Of a DNA stretch of 64,000 nucleotides, positions 1 to 13,609 are shown one piece after another; within the stretch, counting starts at the first letter, position 1; every line of letters begins with the position of its first letter. The notes beneath the pieces are model-generated. The model was given only the letters and a program-made list of their open reading frames with translations, did not search any database and was not told where the DNA came from. The DNA is from Emmonsiellopsis sp. PD_33 (lineage: Eukaryota; Ascomycota; Eurotiomycetes; Onygenales; Ajellomycetaceae), in contig JANTQF010000055.1 in the NCBI GenBank assembly GCA_032988165.1, positions 62,001 to 126,000 on the forward strand, written 5' to 3'. Position numbers and translations under genes: made by a program.

Positions 1-2657
1 ATCGGCTGCTGCTTCGGCTGAACTGACGGCATGGCCCATGGCCCGAATGAACGATTCGGATGAGATCCATAAATCGTTGTCGTCAAGCAGGGAGATTGGA
101 TCCCACTTGCCAGTTAACAAGATGTGCAAGACGTGCATTATGTGGGTACCATAAGCAACAACTATTTTCGTTTGCACGATCGACTCGCTCATGCGTGATC
201 CAACTGTGCTGCTAGATCGACCAGATGGGCTCACTACATCTTGCAGAGTTCCTTCTGCGGCAGTTTCCGCCTCAGCATTAAGTGGATTGGTATATCGTGC
301 CTCAAACTCCCGTAAACTTTGGTGGTATACCTCGAGTTGACGTGCGATCTCTGCAACTTGTGGATCCCATTCGTTACCATTTCGGAAGTTAAGACCGAAT
401 CGCGGATGGTTCCGGGCGTGGTTCAGGTCCACAATTTCTCCAAGTATGGTCATCAATGGCAAGAAGTATCCAAACATACTGTGATCGACACATTCGAAGC
501 ATGGGCCAACTCGTCGGTACGAGCTGTTGGAAAAATCACCAGCCTGCCAAAGGGCTTCACTCATGGGCTGTAGCAGGCCTTCGCATTCTTTGTCTAGTAG
601 ACTAAGCGGCCGATTGTAGCAAAGAGCTAAATGCCGATCCATCGTGTAAAGTAGCCACCAGATGCGTCGACGTTCTTCTCGTTCTTCCTCGGTAGCTCCT
701 TGGCTGTTCCCGTTTTCGTTTGATGATCGTGGCATATGCTGGCGATTCATATCTCCCTCCACCTCGCGGTCTCCAGTCATGCTATCCTGGGCATGTTGTG
801 GAAGGTTGGGAGGTAGTTCACGACCTAGTTTCAGTTCTCGTGCGAGGGACCAGGCAGCCGTCCACCACCGCATGCTCGCAGCTTTGTACTCGCTCGCAGA
901 AACGACGGTCGCAAGGTGAATATATGTTGCAACGTCATCTATGGCTCCGGTGGCGCTACTCTCTGCTCCCAGTTGGTCCATTGACACCCCAAATCCTCCC
1001 AGTGCAACCCCGTTGATGACCATATTGGCCGCGTAATTTGGTGATGTTTCGCCGGGAGCAGGTCCATGGATAAGGGGTTTCAGTAGGCCTACCGTCAGTT
1101 CTAGTAACTTCTGACAAACCCGTCCTCTGGCTGATGGTGGAGACGTCAAGAACGCAGCATCGCTAGTTTGGGCGGCAACCCAGAGCATGCTGGCGAGTAA
1201 GGCTGGGCTACATTGCCTTGGCCTTGTGGGATGAAGAAAGGATTGTTTTCGGAGGAAATAACCGACGACATAAGGTGACTGGGGGCACATGTGGATGGAG
1301 GAGGAACTGGCGAAATAGAGATCGAGGAGGTCACAAGCAAGAGATGGGGGGATAATCAGCGCAATATGGGACAAAACAGGCTGTAAAACAGGGTATCTCA
1401 AAGTATTTGGAACGTTAGGCAAAGGGAAGTGTGACGGAAAATTCGCAGGTGGTGGTGAAGGGAGTGAAAGCCACCCAGGAGACTGAGAAGGGGGAGAAAG
1501 ACCAAGGAAAGGAACAGAGCCATTCTCGCCTGAGTTTCCGTAGCGGTATCCGTTCATGGTGGCGCTATGTTCCTGCGGATTGATTAGGGGAAACGACCCG
1601 TCATGATAACCACTGAACGGCTGCGGTGCTAGTATTGAGGGCGATGCTTGCGCACCAGATGATGAATTCTGCATCACCTGGAGAGATCTCAAGTCGGTCA
1701 CCTGCAATGGCGGACGATGCATGTCTGGAACTTGTCCAAAATTGTTCATAGGCACATTGCTCATCCCTTGTCTTACTTGCTGCTGCTGTGCTTGTTGCTG
1801 CTGGTGATGTGGGTCCGATGGCCCTGCCAAGTTTGGAATATTCTGAGGCGGCACCTGTTGAGGCTGGGGTTCCGCCATATCCCGGGGTTGGTTGTCAAAA
1901 TTAGACTCAAATGCGGAATTAGGTTCCTGTGGCGATGCTCTTTCAATGGGGGACTGCGCGCTTGGCGATAAGGGGGAATCCAGAGAACCGGATGCCGTTA
2001 CAACAGCCGCAGCTGCATTCGCTGCTGCTAAGTCTTTCTTCGACGCCTTTCCGCGCTTTTTCCGCTCTCTCGCGTACTCACAAGTAAGGCCGAATTCTAG
2101 TCAATAATTCGTCAGTAATTGTATCAAGATCACTTACTACTGAGTATCTATGATAGCTTTGTGGGAGTAGTACCTATACAATGGGCGCAAGGAGTTTGAC
2201 CATCACATTTTGTTCTCAGCTGGTTACACTGATCACATGCCCTACTTATTCTCCGCCGTACAGGCGCAGAAGAAGACTTTCGGATAGCGGAGCGCGATTC
2301 AGCGAGAACGTCTCTCGGTGTCGGGCTTTTCAATGTTGATGTTTGGGTATTCGAGTAAAATTGGTCTTTAATCTTCATGGGTTCGTTGGATGGTCCGGCT
2401 GAGCCGTCTGTCATTCGCGATAGGTGTAACTGGTGCAAAGCGTACTGGGAGCCCTCAGCTAGGGTATCTAGACCGGTGGTCGAATGCGACTGGGGATGAT
2501 TTTGGTTCTGTGGTTGATTATGCGGGTGGGTTTGCGATTGCGCAGGTTCGGAGGTTGGCTGCGACGGGGGGATCCAGTTGGGGCGCATTCCAATGGGGGG
2601 AGAGGAAAGGGCAGCGAAAGGAGTGGAAAAATGCTGTACTGAGGCCGATGTCGACAT
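1..2657 (-). CDS. xlnR: Xylanolytic transcriptional activator XlnR (3' end outside window)
   Basis: Zn2Cys6 transcription factor that switches on xylanase and cellulase genes in response to xylose in aspergilli. Exon 1 is 2657..2174 and exon 2 runs from 2096 to the window edge; the 77-nt intron (2097..2173, GTAC..TAG) falls inside the zinc cluster. The start at 2657 gives MSTSASVQHF, like the MSTTS start of known XlnR. The binuclear cluster has the exact spacing C-x2-C-x6-C-x5-C-x2-C-x6-C at residues 141-167, followed by a basic RERKKRGKASKK stretch. A Q-rich linker and the middle homology region follow, containing VATYIHLATVVSASEYKAAS and the MRWWTAAWSLARELKLGRE segment typical of this family. 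About 860 residues are visible against about 945 for A. niger XlnR, so roughly the last 90 are missing. The frame is open throughout. Identification is by family recognition; inducer response is inferred from the family. Confidence 0.93.
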
Positions 2658-5600
2658 CGTCTGGATGACGACTGATCCGATACCAGCCGCGGGGGTGGCG
2701 GTTGCGAGGGGGAGCGGGCAGGCGGAAGCGAGACAAGACGACTGCCTTGGCTTGGAGGCAGGCGGTGTATGTACAAGTATCTCAAGGAGGATTACATTCG
2801 CGACGGGGAAGAGGCTGGAGTTAGGTATGAGATATCAACAGGTCCATGCCGTCCAGAGAGAGCACCATCCGGGGTGACGGAGAGGGAGCAGGCCGAGTAA
2901 TGAGTGAGGTCGAGAGAAAAATCGGCGACTGGGGATCGGTTGCGGAGAAGTAGACCAAGAACTAGGGCCTCGCCAAACCTGCAGGGGGGAAGTCGAAGAC
3001 ACTCACGGCGATCGTTGTGTCTGTCTTAGTGGGAGGAATAGCGGCCACCCTAGGGTAAATTGGCCGGTTGAAAGGCTACAGCACCCAGAATACAACCGCA
3101 AGGAGCAGCCACCAATAACGGCCACGGCAGGAGAGGGAGTATCCGAATCAACGACGTCGAGAGTGCAGAGTCCAGCACGCACCGTCAGAGAGCGGAGGCG
3201 GTGGCGTGGGCTGGAGACTAAAGAACGTTGAGGCTGGAAACCTGGAGTTGGGATAGACGACGGAGGAGGCTGAAGCGATGTCGTTGGCCGACTGCAAAAA
3301 GGAAAAAGGAAAAAACCAAAACGGCTGCAAAAAGCGGCGTGGAATTGTTCTGCGGGCGTTCCAAGGTTCTTTTTGCTTTTTCCCAATCCTTCCTTGTATT
3401 TTATTTGCACTTGCTGCTTTGGGCGTTTTTTTCTTTTATTCTGCCACGCGCTTCTCCGGATTGGGCCTGCTGAGTCAGCTTTTCTGGGCGGGCAGCCCGG
3501 AGTTTCTTTCTCTATCGGGTCTAGCACAAGTATTTCCAGCTTCCTTTCGTCCTGATACCGTATCGTCACCGTTGGCGTAAGATACAGCCCCACCTGAGAG
3601 TGTGAGTGGTGGGCCAGCCCGTTCACGTGAACTGTTCTGTCTTGCTGTTACCGTACCGCTCCCGTGTGGGGTGAGGCGCTAGTCTGGATTGGTCCGCTCC
3701 TGGCCAGGCTGACCTGGTATGTATTGCCTATACGCGACAATACACTCCTCCATGGCTGGCTCTGCGGTCTGCTTGGCATGCCTCGGCGTGCAATACCAGC
3801 CCAATACATACAGTACCGTCCGGGGGCAAATTAGGGGTCAAGCCCTAACTTCGCCCTAGTGAGACAACTCCAACTGTCCAGGATCACCGCATCTCATCGC
3901 CCACCATTGAACAACGCCGGCCTGCCAATCCACTTCCCAGAAAATTCTGGAACTTCCTGCGTGTCCCGCTGGTCTGCCAGTAGCACGAAGAGCTGTCCTT
4001 AGCTCGGTTAGCTGCTGCTAGCCGCCCACACGATTGTGGGGTTTGGGGCGGGCCCCTCGTCCGAGCCATGGATGCAAGCCTGCTGGCCCCTGGGCACCTC
4101 CATCTGGCAGCGAGAGATACAACTAGCAGCTCATGACCTGTTCTGGCGTCAGTCGATCTGTTCCAGAATGGCTGGCGAACCTCCCCCAGGCTGCACCGGT
4201 GGGCCAGTGGCTGCTGTGTGCTGAGTCCCGACTGCCGTGGCTACAACCCACCCCAGGAGAGGCGCTTGGCCACCGGGATACTCCCTGTCTTCGGCCGCAT
4301 AACTCTGCGAAAACGTGTGCTTTTCCGATGCTCGCCATGGGACGACTTGCAGTAGTCCCATTTCTAGTCCTTATTGACCGCCTTGGACCTTGCTGTCCTT
4401 ACGTTTCAAGGGGCCGTTGGGCTGATCATCCCTCATTTTACTGATCCCCCAACCTTGTCCCTTTCGCGATTCTGGAATCTTACCTCTTGCTCTCTGGCCG
4501 ATCAACGAGAGCTGCAAGAAGTCAGAAGCATTCCAACCGCCGGAGATTTCCACCTTCTTCCATTCTCCATGGCTTTATATTTTGCGGGGAGCCTACTCAT
4601 TAGTTCCCAAAGGTCCTGCGCGAGTCAGGCCCACGTACGAGGGGGTGGTACAGGGGACAGCTGATTGTTATTCGGGATGGCTGACGATGGGGACTTCTCT
4701 GTCTAGACTGATACAGACTGGAGCTTATCAAAGTATTAGGTGATGACATTCGAGCCCAAGGCCGGCATATCTGAAATGATCACCCCTCTAGCCATGCTTC
4801 AAGCAACCACAGGTTGCGTTCACAGCACAATCCATCCTATCTGTCAGGTTTTGTGCACAGTAGAGCGCACTTTTTACTTAGCATGTCTTATTTTCTCATT
4901 TCTCGAACTCCACGTGGACCAGTTGCTTCACTACGGCCCCTCATCTCGCCACCCATCTCTCCCCTCAACCCGCTGGACCCTCGTCATTAAACTCGTTTCG
5001 TGCAAGGAAAATTAAGGAGAGCCAACAAAAAAATTGCAAACGCAAGCCTAAAAGATTATACTTTGTCCTCTGCAGTTTCGTCCCCTCCAGACCATGCATG
5101 CTGCACCGTCGACATATACATCTCTGTACCCCATGCGGACCTTGACCGGCTTCCCCACAATCCTGATCACTGTTTGCCCACCACCATCCTTTCTCAACGG
5201 ATACGGGCTTCACCCTTTTCAGGGATTTCAATATTATTTCCCCACAACAAGTATGGTTGGCCGCTGCCAGCCGGCGAAACATCTCCTTCCTCTACCCCTC
5301 AAAGTCAAACAAACCAGTCATGTTCGGTGTCCTCTCCATATTTCTAGACTCAATGTTTGGCTGGCGCACCTATCACATACCGCGTACTTCACTACTGATG
5401 ACGGTGTGCTCGGACGTAGTCAACATGCGAGTTGGCAATGCTGCCCGTTGACTGAACTATGTCTTTCCGTCTTCATCTGCTTTCTATTAATACCTCAGCA
5501 GCTTTGAAATAATGTCCCGCTCTCGCAGACTAAAAGGGGTGGCGTGTTCGTGAGCTCCCGCCTATCGACACGCTAGAAGGGAAAAAGAAGGAGTAGAAAG

Positions 5601-8600
5601 CATGCAAAAAGACGATGGTGCTGATCCTCTTACATTTCTAGCGGGGCTCCGCCCCCGCTCTGGCTTGTTACTAATAAATCCTTTGGATGGAGCGCTCATC
5701 TTTATGGGGCAGACATTTGTCAACCGTCCTTCTAGAAGGTTGGCAACCGAAACACGCGACCCATCTCCCAAGAATGGGATGCGCAACGTTTCAATCTATT
5801 AACCACCAGTGCCGTTTTCTCCTATTTTCTTTCGTGGTGATAGAGACGATAATAATAGTGATAATAAAAGGGCAGCCCACACAGAATGCGCTCTACATGA
5901 TGCCACCCACTTCTATGACAGGCACATAATGGGTCTTCTTAAGATGGGGTAGAGAACTAAATTAGACCAAACAAGCGACAGCAAATCATAGACCACACCG
6001 CCAGGAAATTCGACGACAAAGCGAAGCGAACGCAAGCCAGCAGCAAAATGGCTTCCAGTTCTCCGAACCAACTCTTGTCAACCCATGCAACTAGCTAAAT
6101 CATGTGGACGGGGGGTTTTCAAATCAAGATCGGCCGTCAGCCGCATCGACATGCTTTGCTGCCATATGGCATTGCCAGGAAACCTTCTGGAAAGTTTTCG
6201 CCAGCCAAGCAGAAGCAGCGGTATCATGATATGGGCTAATAATAACCCCTCTTTTGTCATCCTTCCCCTTGCAAGCAGACGAGGATTATACAGATGCAGA
6301 AAGGATCGACGCTTCACATATATCTATCAGGGATTGTTTGTTAGCCTCGTCCCGTGAGCTCCCAGCAGAGATCCTCGTAACCAAAATTCGGAAGATGAGG
6401 AAGAAGATGCAACGAAACCTTCCTTCTTTGCCGTCAAATGGGTGGAATCGAATGAAGATGCCTTCATGTGAGGCGCAATCAGCAGCCATCTGCCGACCCC
6501 TAGTCCCACGGATTATAGTGATATCAGCGATGTGCCGTGAGGATCATTTGTTTTTTTTAGACTCCGTTGAATCCCGGTTGTTTCGTTCCTTTCTCATCTT
6601 CACCCGGTTTCCTCCCCACATTGACCCCAGCGGACGTCCTTGTCCATGATCCCTCTCTGGCTTATCAGGAACTCCCAGATCCGATCATTCAAAGTCACCA
6701 ACACCCATCCTGGTTTGAAAACAGACCATGGACACCCTTCTATCCCTCTCCACTCCCTATCATCGTCGCGGAACAGAAAAAGAAAGCGGGCAAGAAAATG
6801 CCTTTCCCAAACTAAAACCCCTCCTCCAATCCCCTAGCCCCAAACAAGCAAGTAGCCCAAGCATTTCCAGCCATCGTCAGGACCCTCATCTCCTCCTGCT
6901 CCTCCGCCGCCACCACCACCACCAATATCATCCCACGCTTCGCCAATCCCCACCTCCAAAGCCACCAGCAGCCTTTTCCTACGTAAAACCGTGAAACGCT
7001 TGAACATGAGCCTTCCCCCCCGGTTGCGCCCCCGCCAACGGCGCCACCCTCCCCGAAGCGCGCTGGCCAACGCGGGGGAAGGCTTGCACATACTTCTCGT
7101 GCCGTACTCGCTCCCAGCCGGCTCGGTGGCTCGTAACCGGCCTGGCTCAAGGCAGGCTGCGCGAACAAACGCGGCAAGTTAGCGTAACTTTTAGTTAACT
7201 ACCTTGCAGACATGCACTGTGATTTCTTTTTTTATTTCCTCTTCTTCTGGTTTGCTTTTGCAGGGCCAGCAAATCACATCTGTTGGTTGGTTCGCTACTA
7301 GTTAGTCCAGAGGAGAAGGGTTGTTTTCAAGCTGCCGTGGTTGGGAGCGGATGTAACTAGTATGTAAGGGGGTGGAGCTCTCTTTTCCTCTCTCTCTTCG
7401 TGTTAGGAGATGGAGATGGATGGGATGGGGAGAGTCTGAGACGATCTAGTGTGGCTTGCCGGCCTAGTCGATCAGGACCTAGGACTCAGGGGTCTGCCGA
7501 GGCTTGCAGTTTGCTTGCTTTGGGTTTGGTTTGGATACTGTGGCTTTGCTGGACTTCATCTCTCTTTTTATTTCTTCTTTTGTGTTTTGAATTTGTTTTT
7601 TTTTTCCTTCTTCCTTTTCCCCTTCTTTGTTTCCTTTACATAAGTCGTTAACTCAAACGAATGCGCGTATTGGTAACAAACTGTCCTCACTAGCGGTAGG
7701 CAAGGGTAAGATTGAGGCCGAGAAAGGAGGCGTTTTTGGCGCCGGGAAGGTAGTGAGTGAGGCTGGGCTAGGCCAGTTAGCTGAAGGAAATGGACGTTGA
7801 GCGGAGAGGAGCCAATTGATATAGATAGATAGGTAGGGATGTTTGTAAACCAGCATCCCATGCATAAATCAAAGAGAGAAAATATATACAATCCCCCCCC
7901 TTATGAATGAATAAGCATATGATATCCCAAGAATGAAAGTACTATTCAAGTTCCCCGATTTGTTTCAGGAAGCCTTTTTCAAACCCCATGCATCCATCCC
8001 CCACCAAGCCATGCCTCCCCGTCTCCATAAGCCCTAACTTACAGTCTTACCTCCCCCCCCCCCCTCCCCCCGTCCCATCCCTCCCCACTCTAGCAACAAA
8101 GATCAGTCAGAACTCCATCCTTTCCTTCGCGTGACCTACAGGCTACCTCCCACCCAGAAACCCAAGCTATACGACGACCTGCCCCAATGCAGCCTCCGCA
8201 GTATCTTCGTGGCGGCTCCCTCTTTGTCCGTCGGGTGGCTGGGACTGGGACCGGGAAGAAAGAAGGGGCTAGGACGGGGGAAAGAAAGAAGGTCCGGTCC
8301 GGTCGGAATCGCCTTATGCATATGAACTAACTATGTAGCCGCCCCGGTGCGGCTGGGCGCTGCCGCTGGGGGGGGAGGCGATCCCACGTCGGAAGGGGGA
8401 TCTGGTTTTATGTTGGTGTTTATGGCGCCGGTGGGTTGGGAAAGGAAGGGAAAGGAAGGGAGGAATGAATGGTGTTTATAGGGGGCCGGTTGGGGGATGA
8501 TGGGTTAGGTATCATCGTCATTCTCCGATTTCCGGATGAGTGAAAATGTGTAGAAGGGAGGAAAGAAAGATATTTGAATATGATACATTTCAAGTCTCGT

Positions 8601-9248
8601 TATGAGAAAGGCTCGTAAAAGCTTATAGATACATATGTACAAGTCAAAGCCACGCAAAAGGCGTTGATCTTTGGGTAGTAGTAGCAAGTAGTAGTAGTAC
8701 ATGCGCTCGTTCATTCGGAAAGAGGTATAGTAGGTAGCAGAGAAAGAGATCTCTGGACCAACCTCCATCCATCCAACCAAGGGATGGAAATGAACAGATA
8801 TAAACGGACGAAGGCGCAAAGAACCAGCGCCAAATTTTTATGGATACATCGAAACAAGGGGGAAAGACATAAATCTCTAGAGAAAACACCTCAGGAGAAA
8901 ACGAAAAAGAAGCAGAAAGAAGATTAAAAAAAAGTAGCCAAAGGAGATTAAATGAAGAAGAAGAAAACAAATCTCTCTCGCTAAACCTCCGGAAACGCCT
9001 AACATAATGCTCGGGAGAGGGTGCCGAAAATAATCGAAATCATTGGTATATGTGCAGTCGAAAGATGTGTGATATGTCCGTAATAGTGTGATCGACTTTG
9101 TTCTATATGTTCGTCGTGTTGCCGCCGCCCGTCCGTTTTTTCCTGAACCGATAAAATGCGAAAAAATGAAAAGAAATGTTGGAAACAATTATATCGATGA
9201 GCTCTCTCGCTTCGTCGTGGAGAAGAGGGTTCGGAATGAAATTACCCC
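2658..9248. other. 6.6-kb gene-poor interval between xlnR and rpo41
   Basis: I find no convincing gene here. Open frames of up to about 200 codons occur but lack conserved domains, are rich in low-complexity residues and overlap in several frames. The part next to xlnR must hold its promoter and leader; several GTGGGG/CTGGGG-type sites (for example near 3667 and 4035) match the loose CreA consensus SYGGRG, which is too degenerate to prove regulation. The right part should hold the rpo41 3' UTR. Low-complexity tracts include CCACC runs near 6910-6930, a T/C-rich stretch near 7560-7640, a C12 run at 8053-8064 and GGAAA repeats near 8440. A noncoding RNA or a gene of very short exons cannot be excluded. 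Confidence 0.6.
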
Positions 9249-12200
9249 TTACGAGAAGAAGTACTGGCTATCCTTCAGACGCTTGACGTCGAATGAGCCC
9301 TGTTAAATGTACAGTTAGCAAAACAGTCTCCGTTGAACTGAGGAATAACTAAACATAGATGGGAAATGGGACGCATACCTTTGGTGGAATTTCCTTGAAC
9401 GTGAGAGGGAGCCAGACCCGAATGTTTTTTGGCGGGCGGACCAGGGTTTTCTTATGCGCCGGGTTTTCTGTCCCAGCCTCAGCCTCAGCGACGAGTAATT
9501 CGTTAAAGTCCGTGATGTCCGTGTAAAGAATGCTGTCTTTATTAGGATCTCCGAGATCATATGATGGGGCTTCTGCGACGTTCTTCTCGTTTAAAGCCTC
9601 TGGTGAATCAGGGCTGGGCACGTGGCCGATACCTGCAACACCGAGCGATTGTACCGATGCGAATGATGACTCCGCGTCTTCAAATTCCGCGACGATACTG
9701 CCGGCAGTAACCATTGCGCGTCCTTTTGCTTGTTCCTCGGGGTCGTCAGATTGAAGCAACTGGAGTCGCTTATACTCCATCATAAGCTCCCCCATCCCGT
9801 CTTGTTTAGTGCCCCGTGCCTGCGCCCTGCGCCACGATTCGATCTTCTTTGCTAGTGGCGAGCCATGCTTAATGCTACCCAGGTAGAGGTGGTGACCATA
9901 TCTGGCCTTGAATTCAGAGGCGAGCCGTTGAACGATGTCATCAGAGTGCATAAGAATAAAGGCATCACGAAGGACGACATTCATTGTGTCGATATCGGCG
10001 GCGTGCGTCCAGAAGGAGTCATGGATAGCGGAGAAATTGAGGCCGACTTCGTCGCATTTGGCAGCTGAGAGAAGCATATGAGTCGCGTCAAGGGAGTGGA
10101 CGAAATTAGGAGGGAATGCTTGAAGTTGTTTGCGTCTGCTGACAACGTCGCTAGTATGAGGGTCGCGAATGCTGAGATGCTGCAGGCCAGTGAGAACTCG
10201 GGCACTTTTGGTGTCTCTATATGGCTGGACAACTGGAAATTTGAGCGGGGTGGTCCAGATAACTGTTGATTTGAAGTGCTTCATGGGATCCTTAGCAATC
10301 TTTTTCCGCCGCAGAGCAACTTTTCCCTTGCCAAAGTCTGGAGGATTTTCTTGGCTGGCTGCCAATGCCTCGATTTGTTCGGGGCTCAGAGACTGGCTTA
10401 TACGATTAGCGCAATCACCAAGCCAAAATTGGATCCCATGAGCTCCATTAAACATGGATCCCAATGCCGCGAAAATCTTGCGTGCAACATAGGTAGCACA
10501 TGGACCAGAATCGCCAGCATGATGCAAATCAGGGTAATGGTCCGTGAGCTGTCTTTTAACTTGTCGGATGGCCCCAAGGAATGTCACGCCGTAGACGTTG
10601 GTCATAACGGTCTGCTTCACAATCTTTCGAGTTATTTTGCCGTCCAGGAGTTTTGCAATCTTGTCGCCCTTTGCAGCTTCTGCTTTAACGGCAGCGTCGA
10701 CGTGGTCGGCGACACCAGTGTAGATGTCAGCTGGGCGATCGGACGGTTCAAGATTGACTTGTTGGGCACCGGCGAGATCTCCTCCCAAGGCAGCGTAATG
10801 TTGTAGACCATTGCAAGATCCATCCTGGTGCACTGGTAGGTGAGAGACAAATTTTGTTGGATCATCAAGTCGCATAGCATTTGTCACTTCGACGCAAGCC
10901 GCCAAACACTGGAAGGGATCACCAGCATCGAGCCACCATCTCCTGCCCTTTAAGCCATTGTCGGCGGAGTCCATAACATCATCCAGATGGTCCATCGTAA
11001 ACTGCTCCCGTTCGGACAAGCTAGCTTTATCAAATCCGAACACGTTTGCAAGATGGATTTTCAACCACCTCAATCCACTAACACCTAGTTCACGACCTTT
11101 GCTGAAGAGCAACAGTCCACGACAATTATCGGCGCCCATTTGGTTGAAATATGGGACCAAGGGATAGGCACGGCCACGGAAATCGAGGTTGTGGGGGAAG
11201 TAGAAAGTTTCATTCCGGTAAGAACGCGCGATTTCCATCTGAAAGTTCTGAAAGCACCGCTGGGAATGGAGGCCCGAGCGCACGTTGGAGGCCATCAGTT
11301 TCGCACGGTAGTATTTTATAGCCTCCTCCTTCTCCATGCGCTCGGTTGGCATTGGTGGATCAGGAATGTCAGGATTTGCCGGTGCGAGGTTAGCAATAGC
11401 CTCCCCAGAGTTCCACGCTTCGAGCATCACATCTAGAACTCGCCGGTTGATTTTCCAGCCCGTTTTGCCAAGGACGGTTAACCCACGATAAATTTGGTCC
11501 AAGTCACCACGTTCGGCCGCTGTCTTGACGTATGCGGCCTGGTTGCGGTCCCGATCTTTGACACGCATGATCATGGATGGATAGGTGAGAAATCCACCAT
11601 CTTTGGTTCCTGTCCAGGGCCGGGGAGGACAGACCATGGGCAAATGTTTTGCCAGAAGATGGGCAGGGGGTTCTCGTTTTACTTTTTCGACTAAGTTCTC
11701 ATGAATGTGCACGAAACCAATGCGATGGCCGCGTTCCAATTGGTAAACACGTCTAAATGCAGGCTGCGTGCTCATGGTTTCCTCTTTCGAACCCGGTTCC
11801 TTCACCGGAACATGAACCTTCGTCGAGTTTATCAGTGCGGAGGTGAGTGTGGCCCCTATCCTGGCATGTAAGCGTGGTGACCACTCGATAGGCTGCAGCT
11901 TTTCTTTGAAGGCATTAATGGTATAGGACCCAACCGATGTTAATCTCGTCCGCATAAGTTTATCGACATATTTTTTTTTGCTCCGTCTATGCTCAGAGGT
12001 TCCCTGGACCATTTCCTTGAGATGCATAGCCAGGAATTCGTCGTTTACCGCTTTGCCCAGGGACGTCACAAGATTTGACAATTTGGTTCCTTTCTCTAGT
12101 CCAGAGATTGTAAAAGCGTTGAATGTGGCAAGGATCGTGAGAGCAGCCAACTTGTCGGTTCCAATAATCCTCAGGTATGGAGACATCTCGTATCGTTCTT

Positions 12201-13609
12201 GATCCTCCGGTGACATCGTGGCTTTATCTTCAGCCCTAACAGCAAGGTTAAGCTCTTCTTCTATAGCCGACGTCAGCGCGACGTGCCATTCATGTAGGGT
12301 AGATGCCAGTGGTCTGCTGTAGGTTGTGTTGCCTGCGATGCTAGCCATAGATTCTACTTCTTTCCGCCACCGCGCAATGGCCGACGTGACGGAATCGGTC
12401 TCTAAGCGACGCTGCCTCATCTGAGCATATGCTAACTCCTGTTCTTCTGGGGTCCCCTCTAAGTCGGTGGGTTTAGGAAGCTCGTTTGAGGGATCGAAAA
12501 TGGACAAAGTATCCTTAAGAGTGGAAAGTCCGAGACCCTTTTGACCTACTGCAAGAACCTCGGGAACCTCGTTGGGCATGGTGTCCTTCAACTTATATTT
12601 CGAAAATTCCTCGTCCAAGGACTTCGTTTCGGCCTCTGCTGAAAAATCAAGCGGCTGGTCTGCGGAAACGATCTATGTTGGCGTGACGAAAGGAGAACAT
12701 TAGTGTCTATAAACGGAAATGTTTGCAATGGCCGGCGGAAAAAGCGCAACATACCTCTGAGAGAAGTCCCAAGTCCGATTCTGACAGGATTGGCAGACCC
12801 AGCACTTCCTCCTCTACATCTGCCTCTGTCGCAAGCTTCCAGTACCGGCTCACACTACGTGCCTGCTTTTCCTCAAACTGAAGCCGTAGGCACATCTTAA
12901 TCATGAACGCAAACGATGTAGCATCAGGCGCACAACCAGCGTGTTTCATATCGACTTCAAACCACTTCTGCGCCCAAAATACCATCCCATGTCGTCTGGC
13001 CATAATCATATGCGATATCATAGAGCGTAGATATTTGTTATGAACATCAACCGTCTCCGGCGAACCGTTCCCATACGCCTTCGAAATCCGGTGAACTAGG
13101 AGCGAGGCACGTTTGTACATATGAACCGACAGGCAGACATCAAGGTTGGCAAGCATTTCGTCGATTTCACCACCAACGCCTCGAACTCGCTTCAGAGCCT
13201 TCGGCCGGGTGACCATGTTGCTCTCTTTTATGATAAGACTGTCATGAGAGAAACCTTGGTTGCCGGGGAGGGGAAATTGTGAGGGAAGAGGAATTTCTGA
13301 ACCGGACGATTGATCCATCGACGACATGTCAGGGGGTTGGTAAGAAACGCCTTCGAATGGTATGGGAGTCGTCTGCATATCATAGGGCTCCGGTGCTGCC
13401 GTCGCCAACGACCGCGCTGACTGCGGAGGGAGACTGCTGCTGAGGGAAGTGAGGGCCGGCAGGGCTGACGATCTGGGGAGGGTTCGGATTCGGCTGGACT
13501 GGGATTGACATCGTGAAATCGCCGGGCACAGCCATGGCATCGACAGTTGGTCGTATGATCGGTTCAATTGGCGCAGAGTGCGCTTCCGCTGAGCAACACG
13601 GCTCAACAT
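9249..13609 (-). CDS. rpo41: Mitochondrial DNA-directed RNA polymerase
   Basis: Single-subunit T7-like polymerase that transcribes the mitochondrial genome. Three exons: 13609..12755, 12672..9379 and 9299..9249, with introns of 82 nt (12673..12754) and 79 nt (9300..9378), both GT-AG. The joined protein is 1399 residues, the usual size for fungi. The N-terminus (MLSRVAQRKRTLRQ) is basic and hydroxylated, as in a mitochondrial presequence. Residues about 150-260 look like PPR helices. The polymerase core shows HQDGSCNGLQHY near residue 895 (motif A, catalytic Asp), K-x3-M-x4-YG near 974 (fingers helix, motif B) and IHDSFWTHA near 1170 (motif C, second catalytic Asp). The last exon encodes only GSFDVKRLKDSQYFFS; the FFS end is conserved in the family, so the frame that stops at 9349 is an unspliced read-through, not the true end. 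Confidence 0.95.

Noticed and set aside
3003..3626. Minus-strand open frame of 207 codons upstream of xlnR
   Set aside because: Low-complexity composition, overlapping open frames on both strands and no conserved motif.
5094..5507. Plus-strand open frame of 137 codons
   Set aside because: No domain, no splice context, and competing open frames in the same place; likely chance.
6812..7177. Gly/Val-rich minus-strand open frames
   Set aside because: Produced by the CCACC-type simple repeat near 6910-6930.
9300..9348. Stop at 9349 as the end of rpo41
   Set aside because: The conserved C-terminal tail ending in FFS is recovered by splicing a 79-nt GT-AG intron, so the earlier stop is intronic.
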